Assembly: GCF_003119195.2 (NCBI RefSeq)
Contig: NZ_CP022253.1
Location: forward strand, 2,117,001 to 2,181,000
DNA length: 64,000 nt
DNA from: Azospirillum baldaniorum
GTDB lineage: Bacteria > Pseudomonadota > Alphaproteobacteria > Azospirillales > Azospirillaceae
Direction of reading: 5' to 3'
Shown here piece by piece: positions 22,232 to 30,756 of the stretch. The translations under genes were made by a program, and so were the position numbers. How positions within the stretch are numbered: the stretch's first letter is position 1; every line of letters begins with the position of its first letter. The notes beneath the pieces are model-generated. The model did not search any database. It saw only the letters and a program-made list of their open reading frames with translations, and was not told the DNA's origin.

Positions 22232-22648
22232 TTAGGGTTTCTCGGTGAACAGGAACGCCTGGGTGTGCCGCTCCATCCCCGCCGCCTCGTAGAAGGTGAC
22301 CGCCTTGGGCGCGGACAGGAGAAGGCAGGTGACGCCCTCCCCCACCGCGGCGCGGGTGCGGCGCATCAGCTCCTTGCCGATGCCGCGCCCCTGACAGGCG
22401 CGGTCGACGGCAAGGTCGGACAGGTAGCAGCAGAAGGCGAAATCGGTGACGGACCGGGCGACGCCGACCAATTGCCCGTCCGCGTCGCGGGCGGTGACGA
22501 TCAGGCCGGCGTTGCGCAGCATCGCCTCCACCCGCGGGCGGTCCGCCACGGGCCGGCGCTCGGCCAGCCCGGAGCGGTGAAGCACGTCGATGAAGGCGTC
22601 GGCGGTCAGGTCGGGCTCGACGGCGTAGAGGATCGCATCGGCGCTCAT
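22232..22648 (-). CDS. GNAT-family N-acetyltransferase
   Basis: Predicted acetyl-CoA-dependent acyltransferase of unknown substrate. The 138-residue single domain has motif A LSDLAVDRACQGRGIGKELMRRTRAA (key Q/RxxGxG: QGRGIG near residue 88) and a C-terminal KAVTFYEAAGMERH segment typical of the family. It sits 4 bp after the DUF1127 gene and 9 bp before PhzF, so these three form an operon. Confidence 0.87.
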   Translation of the reverse strand: MSADAILYAVEPDLTADAFIDVLHRSGLAERRPVADRPRVEAMLRNAGLIVTARDADGQLVGVARSVTDFAFCCYLSDLAVDRACQGRGIGKELMRRTRAAVGEGVTCLLLSAPKAVTFYEAAGMERHTQAFLFTEKP

Positions 22649-22652
22649 CCCA

Positions 22653-22901
22653 TCAACCCCGCCAGAACGGCTTGTTGACTTCGCTGTCCACGTCGGCGCG
22701 GGACACGCCGATGTCCTTCAGCAGATGATCGTCCAGCCGCATCAGCGCCTGCCGCTGCCGCCACCGCTCGTAGCCGTTCAGGCCCGCCTCCATCACGAAC
22801 CAGACGGGGCGGATGCCGACGGAGAAGGCGCGCGCGATGACCTTGAAGACGGTCGTGAACGAGGACGATCCGGACGAGCGGGTCGCTTCTGTGGTGCGCA
22901 T
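22653..22901 (-). CDS. DUF1127 small protein
   Basis: 82-residue basic protein with the C-terminal DUF1127 domain: WRQRQALMRLDDHLLKDIGVSRADVDSEVNKPFW (key residues L..LDDHLLKDIG.SR). Small DUF1127 proteins in Alphaproteobacteria have been linked to RNA turnover and phosphate or carbon metabolism; this one carries an N-terminal extension of about 35 residues with an amphipathic segment. AAGGAGG lies about 8 bases before the ATG. First gene of the DUF1127-GNAT-PhzF unit. Confidence 0.85.
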   Translation of the reverse strand: MRTTEATRSSGSSSFTTVFKVIARAFSVGIRPVWFVMEAGLNGYERWRQRQALMRLDDHLLKDIGVSRADVDSEVNKPFWRG

Positions 22902-23005
22902 AATGTGCCTCCTTCATCAAAACATTCGGCCCCGAACAATCGAGACAATGGTGATTATGTCCGCGCAATCGTCCCGGTCAATGTCGTTATTGTCACCATT
23001 ACATT

Positions 23006-23017
23006 TCCGATATCGGA
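23006..23017. promoter_or_regulatory. 12-bp palindrome upstream of the DUF1127 gene
   Basis: TCCGATATCGGA, perfect, in the 259-bp gap before the DUF1127 gene. Nearby AATGGTGA (22947-22954) and TCACCATT (22993-23000) form a second inverted repeat. Together they suggest a regulated promoter; no regulator can be named. Confidence 0.4.
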
Positions 23018-23093
23018 TGTATCCCGACGGCCACACCCACCCGTGCCCCCCTAGGATGAGCCCACCCTCCGGCGACCTCACCGTCCGGGCATG

Positions 23094-23123
23094 AAAAAGG
23101 CCGGCCGCGGAAAGCGGCCGGCC
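23094..23123 (-). terminator. Intrinsic terminator after the Bax-inhibitor-1 gene
   Basis: Minus strand: GGCCGGCCGC, loop TTTCC, GCGGCCGGCC, TTTTT. Ten perfect GC pairs and a T5 tract, 37 bp after the stop codon. Confidence 0.9.
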
Positions 23124-23160
23124 CGGTGTGGCACCCTGACTGGCGCCCGATGCGGTCCCG

Positions 23161-23886
23161 CTACTCGCGGTTGCCCATGAGCTGGAGGAGCATCTGGAAG
23201 AGGTTGATGAAGTTGAGGTAGAGCGAGAGGGCGCCCATGACGGCGAGCTTGGTGTTGGCCTCATGCCCGTGGCCCTCGGCGTACTCCTCCTTGATGCGCT
23301 GGGTGTCGTAGGCGGTCAGGCCGGTGAAGATGACCACGCCGATCACCGAGACGGCGAACTGCAGGGCGCTGGAGCCGACGAAGATGTTGACGAGGCTGGC
23401 GATGACGATGCCGATCAGGCCCATCATCAGGAACGAACCCATCTTCGACAGGTCGGCCTTGGTGGTGTAGCCCCACAGGCTCATCGCCGCGAACATCGCC
23501 GCGGTGATGAAGAACACCCGCGCCACGCTGGCTCCGGTGAAGACCAGGAAGATCGACGCCATCGACACGCCCATCACCGCGCAGAAGGCCCAGAACAGCC
23601 CCTGCAGCGCGGTCGTCGACATCGCGTGGAAGCGGAAGGACAGCACCATGATGAAGGCCAGCGGCGCCAGCATCACCACCCACTTCAGCGGGGTCGTGAA
23701 GATCGGAACGTACAGCGCCGGCGTGCTCGCCACGAACAGCGCCACAAGCCCCGTCACGCCCAGGCCGAGCATCATGAAGTTGTAGACCCGCAGCATGTGC
23801 TTGCGCAGGCCCTCGTCGAACGCCGCGCGGTCCACGCCCGCGGCGCCGGCGCCCCACCGACTCTGGTTGGGATACTGGTCGAACAT
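23161..23886 (-). CDS. Bax inhibitor-1 / YccA family membrane protein
   Basis: Inner-membrane protein of the BI-1 family (YccA/YbhL in E. coli; YccA is a substrate and modulator of FtsH). The 241-residue product shows about seven hydrophobic segments after a soluble N-terminus of about 35 residues, with conserved ALQGLFWAFCAVMGVSMA and the C-terminal TAYDTQRIKEEY ... LYLNFINLFQMLL. Start at ATG 23886 is supported by GAGGGAG about 10 bases upstream; the frame remains open 20 codons further up. A possible heat-shock promoter lies about 230 bp upstream. Confidence 0.9.
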   Translation of the reverse strand: MFDQYPNQSRWGAGAAGVDRAAFDEGLRKHMLRVYNFMMLGLGVTGLVALFVASTPALYVPIFTTPLKWVVMLAPLAFIMVLSFRFHAMSTTALQGLFWAFCAVMGVSMASIFLVFTGASVARVFFITAAMFAAMSLWGYTTKADLSKMGSFLMMGLIGIVIASLVNIFVGSSALQFAVSVIGVVIFTGLTAYDTQRIKEEYAEGHGHEANTKLAVMGALSLYLNFINLFQMLLQLMGNRE

Positions 23887-24287
23887 TGCGAAAACTCCCT
23901 CGTTCAAGCCTCTAACCGGCAAGCCTCGGACCGGCGGGGGGCACATGACAGCGGATCGGCCGCGCTTGAGCGGCGGCGGGATGCTATGGCTGCGCTGTCC
24001 ACCGAAAAGGCCCTCCAGATGCGGTCACGCCCGTCGGCGCAAAAGCAGATGAAGAGGTCCGACATCGCGGCCGACGACTCGGCTGCCAGAGGGGCCCGGA
24101 CCCTGATTGCCCTAATAGTTGGCCGTGTGGCCGGCGCCTTTCAAGATGCCCGCCCGCTCAGTGGTTCCACACGAACGGGAGCTTGGAACACGCTTGGCTG
24201 TTCCCATATGGCGGCTTGGGAGCGACCGGTCCGGGAAGCCGGGCCGCCGCTTCACCCGTCAACAACCATCAGAGCCGGATCAACAAC
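23887..24287. promoter_or_regulatory. Divergent intergenic region, candidate RpoH site at 24117-24145
   Basis: 401 bases without a gene between two divergent membrane-protein genes. On the minus strand CTTGAA (24145-24140), 17 bases, then CCAACT (24122-24117) resembles the RpoH form CTTGAA-N17-CCANAT with one mismatch, pointing at the BI-1 gene but with a long leader. An inverted repeat GGAACA-N8-TGTTCC lies at about 24185-24204 toward the plus-strand gene. Nothing else recognised. Confidence 0.35.
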
Positions 24288-24626
24288 ATGGAGAGTGCCG
24301 CGTTGAGCGACCAGCACCACAGACGCCTCGAACGGCGGGTGGATCGCATCCAGGAGAAGCTTCCCGACTCCATGGCGCGGATGTTGGCTTGGCTCCGCGA
24401 GCCGCGGGCGACCTGGGTGCGCGTCCCCGCCGGGCTGCTGCTGATTCTCGGCGGCCTGTTCAGCTTCCTGCCCGTGCTGGGCATCTGGATGCTGCCCCTC
24501 GGCCTCGTGCTGCTCGCCTACGACGTTCCGTTCCTTCGCCCGCCGATCAACCGCGCTCTGGTGCGCGGCGAACGGCGTTGGAAGGAGTGGAAGCGGCGGC
24601 GCCGCGCCGCTTCCTCGTCCTCGTGA
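24288..24626 (+). CDS. Small membrane protein of unknown function
   Basis: 112 residues from ATG 24288 (MESAALSDQHHRR). A charged N-terminal helix (RRLERRVDRIQEKLPDSMARML) is followed by one hydrophobic hairpin (VPAGLLLILGGLFSFLPVLGIWMLPLGLVLLAYDV, given here by its ends VPAGLL and LLAYDV) and a strongly basic tail (RRWKEWKRRRR). Inside-positive charge suggests both ends are cytoplasmic. Length and composition look like a genuine conserved small protein of Azospirillum relatives, but no function is known. Confidence 0.75.
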   Translation: MESAALSDQHHRRLERRVDRIQEKLPDSMARMLAWLREPRATWVRVPAGLLLILGGLFSFLPVLGIWMLPLGLVLLAYDVPFLRPPINRALVRGERRWKEWKRRRRAASSSS

Positions 24627-24656
24627 CCGTCCCCTTTCGTCAGGAATAGGAGCGCG

Positions 24657-24983
24657 TCAGGAATAGGACCCGGTGCGGGCCGGCGTGCGCTCCAGCGGCC
24701 CTTCGCCGGGGCTGTAGCGCTCCGAGCGCGGGCCGGACAGGCGGTCGTGATCCTCGTCCGCCACCATGGCCTTCAGCGGGCAATGGCCGCTCATGCCGCG
24801 GGCCACCAGGGCGGCGCCGGCCAGACCCATGATGGCGCCCCGCACGTCGGCGCCGCGGCGCACGCCGCCCGCCGCCATGACGAGGCCGAGGCCGGTGGAC
24901 ACGGCGCGTTCCAGCGGCCCGAGATTCCGTTCGCCCCCAAAGAAGCGGTCGTAGGTGTGTCGGATGGCGTTTTCGGCGCTCAT
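24657..24983 (-). CDS. DUF2892-type (YgaP-like) small membrane protein
   Basis: 108 residues from ATG 24983. Pattern of DUF2892: RNLGPLERAVSTGLGLVMAAGG, a second hydrophobic glycine-rich segment (AIMGLAGAALVARG) and a cysteine in GHCPLKAMV. Function of the domain is unknown; in YgaP it is fused to a rhodanese. It converges on the plus-strand small membrane protein gene (30-bp gap) and diverges from the MocR regulator gene, so it may be that regulator's target. Confidence 0.8.
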   Translation of the reverse strand: MSAENAIRHTYDRFFGGERNLGPLERAVSTGLGLVMAAGGVRRGADVRGAIMGLAGAALVARGMSGHCPLKAMVADEDHDRLSGPRSERYSPGEGPLERTPARTGSYS

Positions 24984-25120
24984 GCCTGTGTTCTCCCGGC
25001 TATGCCCGGCGCGAAAGGGATGCCGAAGCGGCGCCGGGCGGTCCTGACTGCAACGCCCGCCCGGCCATCCGGGTTCCCGGACGCGCAACGCAGCCGGACA
25101 CGCACAATGGCGACAATGCG

Positions 25121-25159
25121 GTGACACTTGCTGACGGATCGGTACAATGTCATCATTGT
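25121..25159 (+). promoter_or_regulatory. mocR promoter with overlapping operator
   Basis: GTGACA (25121-25126), 16 bases, TACAAT (25143-25148) makes a plausible promoter just before the regulator's start. A perfect palindrome ACAATG-TCAT-CATTGT (25144-25159) covers the -10, and two further direct ACAATG copies lie at 25104 and 25113. MocR-type regulators often bind such mixed direct/inverted repeats, so autoregulation and control of the divergent DUF2892 gene are likely. Confidence 0.55.
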
Positions 25160-25163
25160 CCCT

Positions 25164-26558
25164 ATGACAAATTGGGTTCCTGATCTGGAAGGCCGGCAAG
25201 GCCCCCGTTACCGCGCCATCGCCGATGCCCTGTCCGATGACATCGCCGGCGGCCGGCTCGCTCCGGGCACACGGCTGCCCACCCACCGTGACCTCGCCTA
25301 CCGCCTCGGCGTCACCGTCGGCACCATCACGCGCGCCTACACGGAGGCGGAGAAGCGCGGGTTGATCGGCGGCGAGGTCGGGCGCGGCACCTTCGTGCAG
25401 GGGCAGCGGCACATGCCCCCCTCCGACCCCTTCAGCTGGACGCCGCGGCCCGAACCCTCGGTCATCAACATGACGGTCGTGACGCCGGAGCACCCGATGT
25501 CGGTGCCGATGATGGGCGCCACCCTGGCCGCCATCGGCGCGTCGCCGAATCTCGGGGCGCTGCTCGAATACGCGCCGCACGCCGGCCTGCCCGCCCACCG
25601 CGCCGCCGGGGCGCAATGGCTCACCCGCCAGCACCGGGCGGCGGCCTCGCCCGACACCGTCCTGCTGACCACCGGCGCTCAGAACGCCATGGCGGTGGCG
25701 CTGGCCGCGGTCGCGCGTCCCGGCGACGTCGTGCTGACGGAGCGGCTGACCAACTACGGCATGAAGACGCTGAGCGCGGTCGAGGGCTACCACCTGGAGG
25801 GCATCGCCATCGACGACCATGGCGTGGTCCCGGACAGTTTCGACAGCGCCTGCCGCCGTCTGGCGCCCAAGGCGCTGTATCTGGTGCCGACCCTGCACAA
25901 CCCCACCGCCTCCGTCATGCCGCAGGCCCGGCGCATGGAGATCGCGGCCATCGCCCGCCGCTACGGGGTGATGCTGGTGGAGGACGACGTGTTCGGCTTC
26001 CTGGTGCATGACGTGAAGCCCATCCAGGCCATCGCTCCGGACGTCACCGTCTACGTGAACAGCCTGTCCAAGAGCGTGTCCGCCGGCCTGCGCGTCGGAT
26101 ACGTCGTCGCTCCGCCGGCCCTGGTGCCGCGGGTCGAGGCGGTCATCCGCGCCCTGCAATATTCCTCCCCGCCCCTGCCGCCGGAGGTCGCGACGCGCTG
26201 GATCACCGACGGCAGCGCCGACCGAATCGCCGAAGCCCAGCGCGGGGAAGCCATCGCGCGCCAGCAGATCGCCCGCTCCATCCTGCCCGCCAGCGCCGTC
26301 TGCGGGCACGCGTCGGCGCAGCATCTCTGGCTGGTCCTGCCCGAGCCCTGGCGGCGCGACGATTTCATCGCCGAGGCGATGCGCCGCGGCGTGAAGGTGA
26401 CCGGGGGCGACGTGTTCGCCGTGGGCCGGGCCAGCGCCCCTCACGCCGTGCGGCTGGGTCTCTGCCACCCGCACAGCCGGGACGAGCTGGCGCGCGGCCT
26501 GCGCACGCTGGCCGACCTGCTGGAGAATCCGCAGACGGCGATGCTGTCGATCGTGTGA
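25164..26558 (+). CDS. MocR-type (GntR plus aminotransferase fold) transcription regulator
   Basis: PLP-dependent regulator: an N-terminal winged-helix GntR domain (residues about 10-75, GTRLPTHRDLAYRLGVTVGTITRAY) joined to a class I aminotransferase fold. Seen are the cofactor-region TGAQNAMAVAL, the HNPTASVM segment, VEDDVFGF and the PLP-lysine motif NSLSKSVSAGLRVGY (Lys in SLSKS). 464 residues from ATG 25164, normal for the family. The effector is unknown; neighbours suggest it controls itself and the divergent DUF2892 gene. Some family members are true aminotransferases, which I cannot exclude. Confidence 0.88.
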   Translation: MTNWVPDLEGRQGPRYRAIADALSDDIAGGRLAPGTRLPTHRDLAYRLGVTVGTITRAYTEAEKRGLIGGEVGRGTFVQGQRHMPPSDPFSWTPRPEPSVINMTVVTPEHPMSVPMMGATLAAIGASPNLGALLEYAPHAGLPAHRAAGAQWLTRQHRAAASPDTVLLTTGAQNAMAVALAAVARPGDVVLTERLTNYGMKTLSAVEGYHLEGIAIDDHGVVPDSFDSACRRLAPKALYLVPTLHNPTASVMPQARRMEIAAIARRYGVMLVEDDVFGFLVHDVKPIQAIAPDVTVYVNSLSKSVSAGLRVGYVVAPPALVPRVEAVIRALQYSSPPLPPEVATRWITDGSADRIAEAQRGEAIARQQIARSILPASAVCGHASAQHLWLVLPEPWRRDDFIAEAMRRGVKVTGGDVFAVGRASAPHAVRLGLCHPHSRDELARGLRTLADLLENPQTAMLSIV

Positions 26559-26585
26559 TTGAGGAGAAGCGGAAAGGCCGCGCCC

Positions 26586-27401
26586 TTACGGGAACGGCCG
26601 GACCGTGTGCAGATGGTTCAGCGGGCCGTGGCCATGCCCGAACCCGGGGGCGGAGCGGATGGCCTCGTCCACATAGGCGCGGGCGCGGGCCACCGAATCG
26701 CGCACGCTCAATCCCTGGGCGACCCCGGCGGCGATGGCCGAGGCCAGGGTGCAGCCGGTGCCGTGGGTGTGCGGGGTGTGGATGCGCCGCCCCTCGAAGA
26801 CTTCCTCACCATCCTCGGTGAGCAGCAGGTCGCACAGCCGCTCGTCCTCCAGATGGCCGCCCTTCAGCAGGACGGCCTTCGGCCCGAAGGTGCGGATCAT
26901 CTCGGCGGCGCGGCGCATGTCGTCCAGGTTGCGCACCGGGATGTCGGTCAACGCCTCGGCCTCCGGCAGGTTGGGGGTGACCAGCTCCGCATGGGGCAGC
27001 AGGCGCTTGCGCAGGGTCTGCACGGCGTCGGGCTCCAGCAGGAAATGGCCGCTCTTCGAAACCATCACCGGATCGACGACCAACGGAACGTTGATGGCCC
27101 GCGCCTCATACTCGCCGGCCACCGCCTCGATGACGGCGGCGGTGGCGAGCATGCCGATCTTGATGCTGTCGGCCCCGAGATCCTCCAGCACCACCTTCAT
27201 CTGCAGGGCGACGAAGGCCGGATCAACGGGCAGCACGCCATAGACCCCCGTCGTGTTCTGCGCGGTCAGCGCCGCGATGGCGGTCATGGCGAAGGCGTTC
27301 AGCGCGCTGACCGCCTTGATGTCCGCCTGGATGCCGGCACCGCCGCCGGAATCGGAACCGGCGACGATGAGAACACGGCCGTTGATCGGGTGGGCCTGCA
27401 T
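26586..27401 (-). CDS. thiD: Hydroxymethylpyrimidine/phosphomethylpyrimidine kinase (ThiD)
   Basis: Phosphorylates HMP and HMP-phosphate to HMP-PP for thiamine synthesis. The 271-residue ribokinase-fold protein has IVAGSDSGGGAGIQADIKA at its start and HTHGTGCTLASAIAAG (anion hole and catalytic Asp region) near residue 210. It follows glmM by 41 bp on the same strand, so it is probably carried on the folP-glmM transcript; no TPP riboswitch fits in that gap. Confidence 0.95.
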   Translation of the reverse strand: MQAHPINGRVLIVAGSDSGGGAGIQADIKAVSALNAFAMTAIAALTAQNTTGVYGVLPVDPAFVALQMKVVLEDLGADSIKIGMLATAAVIEAVAGEYEARAINVPLVVDPVMVSKSGHFLLEPDAVQTLRKRLLPHAELVTPNLPEAEALTDIPVRNLDDMRRAAEMIRTFGPKAVLLKGGHLEDERLCDLLLTEDGEEVFEGRRIHTPHTHGTGCTLASAIAAGVAQGLSVRDSVARARAYVDEAIRSAPGFGHGHGPLNHLHTVRPFP

Positions 27402-27442
27402 CGGGATTGCTTCCGTCTGGTCGTCTGGTTGGAGGGTGGGCC

Positions 27443-28810
27443 TTAAGAGGCGGTCTCCAGCCGGGCGGCGTCCGTGATGGCGCCGACAATGTCGGCCACC
27501 ACCGCGTGCACCAGTCCTTCGTCGTCGCCTTCCGCCATGACGCGGATCACCGGCTCGGTCCCCGACTTGCGGATCAGGATGCGTCCCGACCCGTTCAGCC
27601 GCGCCTCGCCGTCGCGGATCGCCGCCTGGACGGAGGCGATCTCCAGCGGCTTCGAACCGGCGGCGAAGCGGACATTGGTCAGCTTCTGCGGCACCGGGGC
27701 GAAGACCTGGCAGACCTCGCTGGCCGCCCGGCCGCCGGACTGGATCAGCACCGCCAGGACCTGGAGTGCGGCGATCAGCCCGTCGCCGGTCGTGGAATAG
27801 TCGGACAGCACGACGTGCCCCGACTGCTCCCCACCGACGTTGTAGCCGTGCTCGCGCATATGTTCCACCACATAGCGGTCGCCGACCGGCGTGCGGACCA
27901 GTGCGATGCCCAGCCCTTGGAGGTGCCGCTCCATGCCCAGGTTGGACATGACCGTGGCGACCACGCCGCCGCCCTTCAGCGTCTGCGCCTGCGCCCAGGA
28001 GGAGGCGATCAGCGCCATCACCTGGTCGCCGTCAACGACGCGCCCGGCCTCGTCGACCATGATCAGGCGGTCGGCGTCGCCGTCCAGCGCGATGCCCAGA
28101 TGGGCGCCATGGGCCACCACCTGCTCCTGCAGGGTCCGGGTGGCGGTGGCGCCGCAATCCTTGTTGATGTTCAGACCGTCCGGGTTGACCCCGACCGGGA
28201 TCACGTCGGCCCCCAGCTCGTACAGCACCTTCGGGGCGACGCGGTAGGCGGCGCCGTTGGCGCAATCCACGACGATCCTCAGCCCATCCAGCCGCAGACC
28301 GCGCGGGAAGGTGTTCTTCACATACTCGATGTAGCGGCCCGTCGAGTCCTCCAGGCGGGAGGCGCGGCCGAGATCGGCGGAGCCGGCAAGGTCCGGCGCA
28401 AAGGGCTGGCCCATGCGCGTCTCGATGGCGAGTTCCACCGCGTCCGACAGCTTGTAGCCGTCCGGCCCGAACAGCTTGATGCCGTTGTCCTGGTACGGGT
28501 TGTGCGAGGCGGAGATCATCACGCCGAGGTCGGCGCGAAGCGAGCGCGTCAGCATGGCGACGGCGGGCGTCGGCAGCGGGCCGAGCAGCACGACGTCCAT
28601 GCCCATGGAGATGAAGCCCGCGGTCAGCGCCGGCTCCAGCAGATAGCCGGACAGGCGGGTGTCCTTGCCGATCACCACGCGGTGCCGGTGGTCGCCCCGG
28701 CGGAACTGCAAAGCGGACGCCATCGCGACGCGCAGGGCGGTTTCCGCCGTCATCGGATCGATGTTGGCTGTGCCGCGGATGCCGTCGGTGCCGAACAGGT
28801 GTCGCGTCAT
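27443..28810 (-). CDS. glmM: Phosphoglucosamine mutase
   Basis: Interconverts glucosamine-6-P and glucosamine-1-P on the way to UDP-GlcNAc for peptidoglycan and LPS. The 455-residue protein begins [16 protein letters not shown] and has the phosphoserine loop [12 protein letters not shown] (Ser102), the metal loop DGDADR, the sugar loop GEQSGH and the phosphate loop [12 protein letters not shown]. Start at ATG 28810 is the family-typical one. Second gene of folP-glmM-thiD. Confidence 0.97.
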   Translation of the reverse strand: MTRHLFGTDGIRGTANIDPMTAETALRVAMASALQFRRGDHRHRVVIGKDTRLSGYLLEPALTAGFISMGMDVVLLGPLPTPAVAMLTRSLRADLGVMISASHNPYQDNGIKLFGPDGYKLSDAVELAIETRMGQPFAPDLAGSADLGRASRLEDSTGRYIEYVKNTFPRGLRLDGLRIVVDCANGAAYRVAPKVLYELGADVIPVGVNPDGLNINKDCGATATRTLQEQVVAHGAHLGIALDGDADRLIMVDEAGRVVDGDQVMALIASSWAQAQTLKGGGVVATVMSNLGMERHLQGLGIALVRTPVGDRYVVEHMREHGYNVGGEQSGHVVLSDYSTTGDGLIAALQVLAVLIQSGGRAASEVCQVFAPVPQKLTNVRFAAGSKPLEIASVQAAIRDGEARLNGSGRILIRKSGTEPVIRVMAEGDDEGLVHAVVADIVGAITDAARLETAS

Positions 28811-28939
28811 GAAAACCCTCGGGAATGGCCCAGTCACTGTACCGCAATCGCGGATGTGTGAAAATGTCATCGCTTGCCCTGGGGGGCAGGGTCAAGAACC
28901 CTTCCGCGCGCACGCCAAAGGGTTACACGCGCGCTGCAA

Positions 28940-30100
28940 TCACGGCACCCTTGCAGGATGCAGCCCCTCCCAGACGGCGCGCGCCTGGATCGTTTGGGGA
29001 ACGTCATGCACACGCAGGATCTGCGCGCCCTGGTTCAGCGTTTCCAAACCCCCGGTCAGCGATCCGGCCAGACGTTCCTTCGGCGGCTCGCTCCGCGACA
29101 GCTTGCCGATCAGGGTCTTGCGCGACAGCCCGATCAGCAGGGCGCAGCCCAGCCCGTGGTAAAGGGCGGTGTGGCGCAGGATGTCGAGATTGTGTTCCAC
29201 CGTCTTGCCGAAGCCGATGCCGGGATCGACGGCGATGCGCTCCAGCGCCACCCCGGCGGCGAGGCAGGCCTCCACCCGCTCCTCCAACCAGTCGAACACG
29301 TCGAGCGTCGCGTCCTCATAGGTCGGGTTCTGCTGCATGGTGCCGGGTTCGCCCCGCATGTGCATGACGACCACGGGCGCCGCCTTCTCCGCCACCAGAG
29401 GCAGCGCGCCGGGGTCGCGCAGCCCGGCCACGTCGTTGATCAGCGCCGCCCCGGCGTCGAGCGCCGCGCGCATCACCCGAGCGTGCCGCGTGTCCACCGA
29501 CACCACCGCACCCTTGGCCGCGAAGTGGCGGACGACCGGCAGGACGCGGGCCTCCTCCTCCTCCGGCGACACGGGGGCGGAACCGGGACGGGTGGATTCG
29601 CCGCCGACGTCCAGCAGGTCGGCGCCGGCCTCCAGCATCGCCTCGCCATGGGCGATGGCGGTCCCGGCGTCGAAGAAGTCGCCGCCATCGGAAAAGCTGT
29701 CCGGCGTCACGTTGACAATGGCCATGATGCGCGGACGCCCGAGGTCCAGCCCGGCGAACGGCGCCCGTCCGCGGGTCAGCGCGCCCAGCCGCTTGTCCAG
29801 GCTCTGCGCCACGGCGGTGCCGCGCTCCCACCCCCAGGCCATGATTTCGGTCAGCGGCGCGAAGGCCCGCTCGATCCGTGCCCCCTGCCGGACGATCAGC
29901 TCGGCGGTGGCGAAGGAAAAGCGTCCGCCAGCCAGCGGCACCGCCGCCCCGGCGCTCCAGGCGGCGATGGGCAGCAGCCCGACCGGCCTCAGATAGACGC
30001 GGACACCGCCCTCCCCCGCCCAGGGCGCGAAGGAGGCGAGCGAGCCGGCGGCGGATTTCGGGGCGGGTTTGGCGATCGGGGTCTTTGCGATCGGGGGCAT
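28940..30100 (-). CDS. folP: Dihydropteroate synthase with N-terminal extension
   Basis: Condenses p-aminobenzoate with dihydropterin pyrophosphate in folate synthesis; target of sulfonamides. Signatures: IMAIVNVTPDSFSDGGDF (about residue 125), DVGGESTRPGS, and LIGLSRKTLIGKL. The 386-residue frame carries about 120 extra residues before the TIM barrel compared with the 280-residue E. coli enzyme; such extensions occur in alphaproteobacterial FolP and contain a recognisable YLRPVGLLP segment. It is first in folP-glmM-thiD; the usual partner ftsH is not upstream here. Confidence 0.93.
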   Translation of the reverse strand: MPPIAKTPIAKPAPKSAAGSLASFAPWAGEGGVRVYLRPVGLLPIAAWSAGAAVPLAGGRFSFATAELIVRQGARIERAFAPLTEIMAWGWERGTAVAQSLDKRLGALTRGRAPFAGLDLGRPRIMAIVNVTPDSFSDGGDFFDAGTAIAHGEAMLEAGADLLDVGGESTRPGSAPVSPEEEEARVLPVVRHFAAKGAVVSVDTRHARVMRAALDAGAALINDVAGLRDPGALPLVAEKAAPVVVMHMRGEPGTMQQNPTYEDATLDVFDWLEERVEACLAAGVALERIAVDPGIGFGKTVEHNLDILRHTALYHGLGCALLIGLSRKTLIGKLSRSEPPKERLAGSLTGGLETLNQGAQILRVHDVPQTIQARAVWEGLHPARVP

Positions 30101-30219
30101 GGCGACGATTCGTGCAGCGGAACGGAAGACCGCAGCCTGTCACGGCGGGAAGCCCCGGCGCAAGAGACTGCGGTCCATCGTTTCACCGGAGTTTCACCGG
30201 AACGCCGTTGCTCTCGGTG

Positions 30220-30678
30220 TTATGCGCTCTTGGGCAGCGGGGCCAGGGCAGCCAGCATCTGCTTCTTGCGCTCGCCGTAGATGCTGCCGAGTTCCTCGGC
30301 GCGCTTGTCGTCGAGCGCCTTCTTGGCCTCCTCGAACAGCTCCTCCTCCTCCTCGTCGAGGTGGTGGCGGGTGACCTCGCCCAGCACCTGGAGCTTCGCC
30401 TTCCAGGCGGTGCTGTCGGCGGGCATGGCGTTCAGCTCGTCGAGGAAGCCGTTGATGATGTGGTGCTCGTTCAGGCCCTCGGTGGTTTCCTGCTTGGTGT
30501 TCTTGGCCTTGGACAGCGACTGGTAGAAGACGGCCTCCTCGATCTTGCCGTGGGCCCACAGCTCGCGCTGCAGGTCCTCGTAGGCGGCGCGCCCGTCGCC
30601 GTCCGCTTTCTCGGCCGCGTCGAGCAGACGGCGGATGGTGTCGTGGTCCTGCTTGATGCGGTCGAAGATGCTGGTCAT
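30220..30678 (-). CDS. Hemerythrin HHE domain protein
   Basis: Predicted di-iron four-helix bundle of 152 residues. Ligand pattern is visible: IKQDHDTIRRLL (His10-type), AHGKIEEAVFY, EHHIINGFLDEL and TRHHLDEEEEELFEEAKKAL (His-His and Glu cluster). Such cytoplasmic HHE proteins bind O2, NO or iron, or protect against nitrosative stress; which applies here is not shown. It lies downstream of egtD by 78 bp on the same strand, and upstream of folP by 119 bp. Confidence 0.9.
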   Translation of the reverse strand: MTSIFDRIKQDHDTIRRLLDAAEKADGDGRAAYEDLQRELWAHGKIEEAVFYQSLSKAKNTKQETTEGLNEHHIINGFLDELNAMPADSTAWKAKLQVLGEVTRHHLDEEEEELFEEAKKALDDKRAEELGSIYGERKKQMLAALAPLPKSA

Positions 30679-30756
30679 GGGTCCTGTCCCGTTGTTGCGG
30701 TGTCTCGACGGGACTCAACCCTGGCCCGGATATGGTGTTCCCGGTGCCAAACGGGG

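Noticed and set aside
25147..25167. Six-codon open frame ending in the start codon of the MocR-type gene
   Set aside because: It overlaps the probable -10 element, so it would lie upstream of the transcript start.
27402..27442. Possible TPP riboswitch before thiD
   Set aside because: Only 41 bp separate glmM and thiD, too short, and no THI-box sequence is present.
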